Shown piece by piece: positions 7,557-11,164 of a stretch of 11,164 nucleotides of DNA. How positions within the stretch are numbered: the stretch's first letter is position 1; the number at the start of each line of letters is the position of its first letter. Position numbers and translations under genes: made by a program. This DNA is from Pedobacter sp. (GTDB taxonomy: Bacteria; Bacteroidota; Bacteroidia; Sphingobacteriales; Sphingobacteriaceae): assembly GCA_028287885.1 (NCBI GenBank), contig JAQBOT010000439.1:1-11164 (forward strand). Reading direction: 5' to 3'. Under the pieces are notes generated by a model. It was given only the letters and a program-made list of their open reading frames with translations, was not told the origin of the DNA and made no database searches.

Positions 7557-9218
7557 ATGAAATTATTTAAATCAATAATATATCTGACATCACTGCTGGT
7601 TGTGCTCGGCAGTTGCTCAAAAGATCTGAATGTAGATACCCCAGACCAGTTTTCTGACGATAACTTCTGGACCAGCGAAAATAATGTACGTTCATACAAC
7701 TGGGGCTTTTATGACTTGTTTACCGGTTTCGGAACTGGAACAACAGCAGATTTCTACTTCAGCACGCCGAGTTCCCCTTTCAGTGACGATCAAGCCGCTG
7801 CAACCTTTCAGAACTATGCACTAAATGTACCTACTACATCCGCTGATTGGAACTGGACCTATATCCGCAAAGCGAATATCATGTTAGAGCGTATAGATAA
7901 AGTACCAATGTCTGATGAAGCTAAAAACCATTGGAGAGGAATAGCGCGGTTTTTCAGGGCTATGGACTACTTCACAAAGGTTAAAGCATTTGGAGATGTG
8001 CCTTTTATTAACAGTTCTTTAGACGTCTCACAAACAGATGTAATTTACAAACCACGGGATCCTCGTGCTTTGGTTATGGATAGTGTGCTTGCAGATATCA
8101 ACTTCGCTGTTGCAAACATCCGTACCACAGACCAGGTCAACACGGTTAATAAAGATGTTGCTCTGGCACTAAAAGCGAGAATTTGTCTATTTGAAGGATC
8201 ATACCGCATCTACCACACGGAGTTGGGCTTACCTGATGCTGATAAATTCCTTTTAGAAGGTAAAGATGCCTGCGATAAATTAATTGCAAGCAAATACACG
8301 CTGGGTGATTATAAGGCATTATACAACTCTTTGGATCTTGCAGGAAACAAAGAAGTGCTTTTATACAAGAAATACCTTTCGGGCGTTTTAACCCATTCGG
8401 TAATTGGCTACACAAACAGTACAACGCCAATGAACGGCCTAACGAAGTCTGCAATTGAAGCGTATGCTGCGGTTGATGGATTGCCAATTAAACAATCCCC
8501 TTTGTATAAAGGAGACAATACCATAAAGGATTTACGTGCAAACCGCGACAACCGCTTACTGGTTACCATTGATACTGTATTGATGTACAATGGTACTTTG
8601 GTTACTGGTAATAGCTCTAGCACGGGCTATCGTCCAACAAAGTTTCTTAACCCTGCAGCGGTACAACTCGCACCAAATAACGATACAGATGCACCGATAT
8701 TCTGGTTTGCAGAAGTCTTGTTAAACTATGCTGAAACGAGCGCACTACTGGAAAAACTTGGAAAGTACACGGTAACACAGGCTGATTTAGATAAATCAGT
8801 AAACTTGTTGCGCACCCGCGCCAAAATTGCTCCGTTGATGTTAACAGGCTTGGGTACCGTTTCTGCTTCTGGTATTGTTATTAATGATCCAGTAAAGCCA
8901 GCGGATGTTAGTTCTTTGATGTGGGAAATCAGAAGGGAACGCCGAGTGGAGTTGATGATGGATGGTTTTAGATATCAAGACCTGATGCGTTGGAAAGAAG
9001 GAGATAAGCTGGATAAAGCTAAAAACCCTGACGCTTTCTTAGGCGCTAAAGTAGCAGACAACAAAAAGGTACTTCGTAATGCTGATGGCTACATTATGCC
9101 CTATGCCGCAGCGATTTCCCGTACGTTTGTTGATCCAAAGAATTATTTGATGGCGATACCATCAAACCAGTTTGCTTTATATCCAAATGGAACATTGAAA
9201 CAAAATCCAGGCTGGTAA
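7557..9218 (+). CDS. SusD/RagB-like surface glycan-binding lipoprotein
   Basis: Outer-membrane lipoprotein that forms the lid on the SusC barrel and helps capture the glycan. The 553-residue protein starts with a lipoprotein signal peptide whose lipobox LGSC places the lipidated cysteine at residue 20. SKDLNVDTPDQFSDDNFW is a typical SusD N-terminus. HWRGIARFFRAMDYFTKVKAFGDVPF belongs to the helical TPR-like scaffold. WEIRRERRVELMMDGFRYQ (from Trp456) followed by DLMRW is the conserved RagB/SusD C-terminal motif, and the protein ends with the familiar NGTLKQNPGW. It is co-transcribed with susC: the gap is 19 bases, A-rich, with no Shine-Dalgarno sequence or terminator. A strong intrinsic terminator follows, so the operon appears to contain only these two genes and no extra surface glycan-binding protein or surface hydrolase. 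Confidence 0.95.
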   Translation: MKLFKSIIYLTSLLVVLGSCSKDLNVDTPDQFSDDNFWTSENNVRSYNWGFYDLFTGFGTGTTADFYFSTPSSPFSDDQAAATFQNYALNVPTTSADWNWTYIRKANIMLERIDKVPMSDEAKNHWRGIARFFRAMDYFTKVKAFGDVPFINSSLDVSQTDVIYKPRDPRALVMDSVLADINFAVANIRTTDQVNTVNKDVALALKARICLFEGSYRIYHTELGLPDADKFLLEGKDACDKLIASKYTLGDYKALYNSLDLAGNKEVLLYKKYLSGVLTHSVIGYTNSTTPMNGLTKSAIEAYAAVDGLPIKQSPLYKGDNTIKDLRANRDNRLLVTIDTVLMYNGTLVTGNSSSTGYRPTKFLNPAAVQLAPNNDTDAPIFWFAEVLLNYAETSALLEKLGKYTVTQADLDKSVNLLRTRAKIAPLMLTGLGTVSASGIVINDPVKPADVSSLMWEIRRERRVELMMDGFRYQDLMRWKEGDKLDKAKNPDAFLGAKVADNKKVLRNADGYIMPYAAAISRTFVDPKNYLMAIPSNQFALYPNGTLKQNPGW

Positions 9219-9235
9219 GGCTTACATAAACTTCT

Positions 9236-9282
9236 AAAGCGGGTGTGTCGTTCAAATTGAAATGACATACCCGTTTTTTTTT
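9236..9282 (+). terminator. Intrinsic terminator of the susCD operon
   Basis: CGGGTGTGTC (9240-9249) pairs with GACATACCCG (9264-9273) over ten positions with one G-T wobble; the loop can form a further short TTCA/TGAA stem. Nine T residues follow directly (9274-9282). AAA at 9236-9238 can extend the stem into the T-tract. It begins 18 bases after the susD stop. Confidence 0.9.
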
Positions 9283-9310
9283 GCGCAGGTTTTCTGGGTT
9301 TCAGGTGGTG

Positions 9311-9372
9311 TGTATTCCTGATTTGACTTTACACCAATAGGCTTGTATTCCTGAATTTAGTTGACACAATAA
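9311..9372. repeat. Imperfect 29-bp direct repeat, two copies
   Basis: Copies at 9311-9339 and 9344-9372 share TGTATTCCTGA exactly (9311-9321 and 9344-9354, period 33). They then remain alignable with small gaps: TTTGACTTTACACCAATA against ATTTAGTTGACACAATAA. Repeated motifs beginning TGT at an element end are known from some insertion sequences, such as the IS21 family, so this could be an orphan end. No transposase or opposite end is visible. Confidence 0.5.
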
Positions 9373-9377
9373 GTAAG

Positions 9378-9421
9378 CACATGAAGCGCACATCAAACAC
9401 ACATCAAGCGCACATCAAACC
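9378..9421. repeat. Four tandem copies of an 11-bp repeat (CACATCAAGCG type)
   Basis: Units are CACATGAAGCG (9378-9388), CACATCAAACA (9389-9399), CACATCAAGCG (9400-9410) and CACATCAAACC (9411-9421). The first seven bases are constant but for one C/G change, and the last four alternate between AGCG and AACM, giving a 22-bp higher-order unit. A partial fifth unit (CAC) enters the palindrome at 9422. There are no unique spacers, so it is not a CRISPR array. The 11-bp period is close to one helical turn. Confidence 0.65.
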
Positions 9422-9449
9422 CACGTAACGTGTGTCTGTGATGTGTTTG
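9422..9449. repeat. Palindrome and TG-rich arm complementary to the tandem repeats
   Basis: CACGTAACGTG at 9422-9432 is a perfect palindrome around a central A. GATGTG at 9440-9445 is the reverse complement of CACATC in the repeat units. GATGTGTTTG (9440-9449) pairs with 9394-9405 apart from a two-base bulge. The single strand could thus fold into alternative hairpins. Confidence 0.45.
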
Positions 9450-9622
9450 CTATGTATGTTTGAAGTTGAATAAATTTGGGTGTTTTCAGGCGCTGCCAGC
9501 TTACCTTACATGCTTTAAGATTTACTTGGCTGCGAATAAGATCACCTTTATTGTAGCTTTTATAGTTTGGATTTTAGCGCATGATTGCAGCGAAAATGGA
9601 GACTGTTCATTTTGGATAGCGC

Positions 9623-9656
9623 TTTGAATCGATCTTCAGTTTTTTTCATACTTTTG
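9623..9656 (+). promoter_or_regulatory. Bacteroidota-type promoter of the CsbD-like gene
   Basis: TTTG at 9623-9626 and TACTTTTG at 9649-9656 match the -33 (TTTG) and -7 (TAnnTTTG) consensus, with 22 bases between. Transcription would start near 9662, leaving a leader of only about ten bases before the ATG at 9673. This is the best promoter match I found in the window. Confidence 0.6.
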
Positions 9657-9672
9657 TAACCAAAGAAACAAC

Positions 9673-9888
9673 ATGGCAAGCTTCACACTTACACCTGAAA
9701 CATCTGAAAAAGTTAAAATTAAGTTCCTAAGAAAATACAGGGATCTGGCTGCGGCAGACATTTCTTTTACTCCAGGTCAGGAAGACCAATTGGTAGAACA
9801 ATTAATGGAATTGGTTAAGCGGGACCGCAAGTACATTGAGTTTACGATAAACAAAGCACTTGCAGATCCCGATGGAAACAGGCTTTAA
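9673..9888 (+). CDS. Small CsbD-like (general stress) protein
   Basis: A 71-residue, charged, soluble protein with no signal peptide or membrane segment. It was not recognised at once. The central part, however, aligns by eye with the CsbD/YjbJ family (E. coli YjbJ: KVKEQWGKLTDDDM, then EGKRDQLVGKIQE). Here there is KIKFLRKYRDLAAADISF, then PGQEDQLVEQLMEL; shared features are Leu before the D-rich turn, Gly, Asp-Gln-Leu-Val and the following helix. CsbD proteins are small, abundant under general stress, and of unknown biochemical role. The canonical N-terminal Trp-containing segment is missing, so it is at best a divergent member. A strong promoter at 9623-9656 supports it as a real single gene. 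Its TAA overlaps the stop of the convergent ferredoxin gene in the sequence TTAA (9885-9888). Confidence 0.6.
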   Translation: MASFTLTPETSEKVKIKFLRKYRDLAAADISFTPGQEDQLVEQLMELVKRDRKYIEFTINKALADPDGNRL

Positions 9889-10217
9889 GCTTGTTCTCCG
9901 TGTAATTTAACAATTAAACCGTCCATATCGGCGTTTAGTTTCAACTGGCAGGCCAGCCTGGAATTCGGTAACAGGTCTGGCAAGGTATCAAGCATTGCGT
10001 ACTCATCATCAGACATTTCGTTCAACTTTTCCTCACCTTCTAAAACATCCACACAGCAAGTAGCGCATAGGGCCATTCCGCCGCAAGTGGCAAGGATATC
10101 GTATTCGCATGCTTTTAGAAACTCCATCAGGCTTAAACCCATATCAATTGGTGCTTCCAATGCAATTCTGGTACCATCAGGATTTTGTACGCTAACGGTA
10201 ATGTTATTTTCTTCCAT
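9885..10217 (-). CDS. Adrenodoxin-type [2Fe-2S] ferredoxin
   Basis: Small cytoplasmic electron carrier of 110 residues. The cluster ligands are Cys45, Cys51, Cys54 and Cys90, spaced C-X5-C-X2-C-X35-C, close to the C-X5-C-X2-C-X36-C of adrenodoxin and bacterial Isc-type ferredoxins. The motif reads CGGMALCATC, and LPNSRLACQLKL surrounds the fourth cysteine. Cys37 and Cys55 are extra and not expected ligands. The acidic stretch EEKLNEMSDDEYAMLDTLPD (62-81) is the usual docking helix for the partner reductase. The gene starts 15 bases after the stop of the ferredoxin-NADP reductase gene, so both are probably co-transcribed and work as a redox pair. No Shine-Dalgarno sequence precedes it. The end users of the electrons (for example Fe-S assembly or an oxygenase) cannot be read from this window. 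Confidence 0.92.
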   Translation of the reverse strand: MEENNITVSVQNPDGTRIALEAPIDMGLSLMEFLKACEYDILATCGGMALCATCCVDVLEGEEKLNEMSDDEYAMLDTLPDLLPNSRLACQLKLNADMDGLIVKLHGEQA

Positions 10218-10232
10218 ATCTATTGCTGAAAC

Positions 10233-11164
10233 TTAAAATTCTGAAACCCCGTTTACCGTGGTGTACTTCATTGTATATTTAATACCAGGGTTCATGTACT
10301 GATATGCACTATGACTCATAAGAGCAGCCTCATGAAAGCCACAAAGAATAAGTTTAAGCTTGTTAACATAAGTGTTGATGTCGCCAATAGCATATATTCC
10401 CGGGATATTGGTGGAATAATCATCTGTGTTTACCTCAATGGCGTTCTTGTTAATGTTCAGGTCCCATTGTTCAATTGGGCCTAACTTCGGACTTAAACCA
10501 AAAAGTGGAATCAAATGATCCGCTGCAACATTGGTCACTTCCATGCTGCGGTTGTGAATAATTTCTACGTTCTCCAATCTACCATTTCCAGTAACAGAGT
10601 TCAGGTTGCTGTTCAATATCAGTTTGATCTTACCGCTTTCTGCCAGTGCCATCACTTTGTTTACAGAATCTGGAGCACCTCTAAAGCTTTCGCTTCTGTG
10701 TACAAGCGTAAGTTCCTGAACAATGTCAGCCAAGAAAATTGTCCAGTCGAGAGCAGAGTCACCGCCACCGGCAATAACCATCTTCTGGCCGCGATATTGC
10801 TCCGGATCAAGAATCATGTAATTCACACCTCTTCCGTTCTCAAATTGCTCTAAGCCAGCAACAGCAGGTTTGCGAGGCTCAAAGCAGCCCAATCCACCAG
10901 CAATAACAACTACTTTGGATTCAATAATGGTTCCCATATTTGTGGTAAGAACAAAATCTTGTTCCCCTCGTTTTTCCAAACCTTCAATCCGCTCACCCAA
11001 AGTGAAGCCTGGATGGAAAGGTTTGCCCTGTTCCATCAGATTGTCAACCAATTCCTGTGCAAGAACAGAAGGGTATCCAGGGATGTCATATATGGGTTTT
11101 TTAGGATATATTTCAGAAAGTTGTCCGCCTACTTGTGGTAAATAATCAACCAAATGACAGCGCA
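10233..11164 (-). CDS. Thioredoxin-reductase-like ferredoxin-NADP(+) reductase (N-terminus outside window)
   Basis: FAD enzyme moving electrons between NADPH and ferredoxin (EC 1.18.1.2), of the YumC/TrxR-like type. The frame is open to the right edge, giving 310 codons; the first residues seen, RCHLVDYLPQVGGQLSEIYP, fall just after the FAD-binding GxGxxG of this family. About 35-45 N-terminal residues are therefore missing, and the TTG at 11153 is internal. VVVIAGGLGCFEPRKP and the NADPH motif IAGGGDSALDW (about 10750-10780), then LVHRSESFRGAPDSV, are visible. Near the end PGIYAIGDI binds FAD, followed by LKLILCGFHEAALMSHSAYQY. There is no CxxC redox pair in the NADPH domain, which separates it from true thioredoxin reductases. 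The C-terminal extension after AAYQY-like helix is typical of this family. It precedes the ferredoxin gene by 15 bases, a natural substrate partner. Confidence 0.92.
   Translation of the reverse strand, partial: RCHLVDYLPQVGGQLSEIYPKKPIYDIPGYPSVLAQELVDNLMEQGKPFHPGFTLGERIEGLEKRGEQDFVLTTNMGTIIESKVVVIAGGLGCFEPRKPAVAGLEQFENGRGVNYMILDPEQYRGQKMVIAGGGDSALDWTIFLADIVQELTLVHRSESFRGAPDSVNKVMALAESGKIKLILNSNLNSVTGNGRLENVEIIHNRSMEVTNVAADHLIPLFGLSPKLGPIEQWDLNINKNAIEVNTDDYSTNIPGIYAIGDINTYVNKLKLILCGFHEAALMSHSAYQYMNPGIKYTMKYTTVNGVSEF

Larger units (their letters stand above)
9283..9622. other. Non-coding repeat-rich stretch between the susCD terminator and the CsbD-like gene
   Basis: I see no convincing gene here on either strand. 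The left half holds an imperfect direct repeat (9311-9372), an 11-bp tandem repeat (9378-9421) and a palindrome with TG-rich DNA complementary to parts of the tandem repeat (9422-9449). From about 9470 to 9622 I see nothing recognisable other than AT-rich sequence leading into the promoter. The repeats may mark an old insertion or a protein-binding or structured site. Confidence 0.5.

Noticed and set aside
9378-9421. Tandem repeats as a CRISPR array.
   Set aside because: The units are 11 bp, directly adjacent, with no unique spacers and no cas genes nearby.
11151-11153. TTG at 11153 as the start of the ferredoxin-NADP reductase.
   Set aside because: The frame stays open to the edge with family-typical residues (RCH before LVDYLPQVGG), and the FAD-binding GxGxxG must lie further upstream, outside the window.

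Overview
The window reads as chromosomal DNA from a Bacteroidota bacterium, most likely the Sphingobacteriaceae (Pedobacter/Mucilaginibacter type). The reasons are a paired SusC/SusD outer-membrane system, a long-form NagB with extra C-terminal sequence, TAnnTTTG-type promoter boxes, and several genes that start after A-rich leaders without a Shine-Dalgarno sequence. The genus is an inference from protein style, not from a marker gene.

Layout. (1) 1-1057, minus: 5' part of a NagB-type glucosamine-6-phosphate deaminase, running off the left edge. (2) 1058-1353: divergent regulatory region with candidate promoters and inverted repeats. (3) 1354-3348, plus: secreted GH127 (DUF1680) beta-L-arabinofuranosidase with all expected catalytic and zinc-ligand residues. 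(4) 3345-4091, minus: DeoR-family regulator, whose stop codon overlaps that of the GH127 gene in a CTAG palindrome. (5) 4092-4327: divergent control region with a 10-bp inverted repeat. (6) 4328-7537 and 7557-9218, plus: susC-like TonB-dependent transporter and susD-like surface lipoprotein, closed by a strong intrinsic terminator at 9236-9282. (7) 9283-9622: non-coding stretch with an imperfect 29-bp direct repeat, a four-copy 11-bp tandem repeat and palindromes. (8) 9673-9888, plus: small CsbD-like protein behind a good Bacteroidota promoter. (9) 9885-10217 and 10233-11164, minus: adrenodoxin-type [2Fe-2S] ferredoxin and a thioredoxin-reductase-like ferredoxin-NADP reductase (N-terminus outside the window), arranged as an operon.

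How the genes work together. The centre (1354-9218) looks like a compact glycan-utilisation locus. SusD and SusC would capture and import an oligosaccharide, the exported GH127 enzyme would release beta-L-arabinofuranose, and the DeoR protein between them would be the local switch. Typical Bacteroidota loci of this kind use a hybrid two-component system, an ECF-sigma/anti-sigma pair or an AraC protein. None is present here, and this SusC lacks the N-terminal signalling (STN) domain. The flanking genes (NagB; ferredoxin/reductase; CsbD-like) look like general metabolism and stress functions.

Nothing in the window is clearly an undescribed system. The best leads are the DeoR-controlled arabinofuranoside locus with its candidate operators, the hairpin abutting the GH127 ribosome binding site, and the repeat cluster after the terminator.
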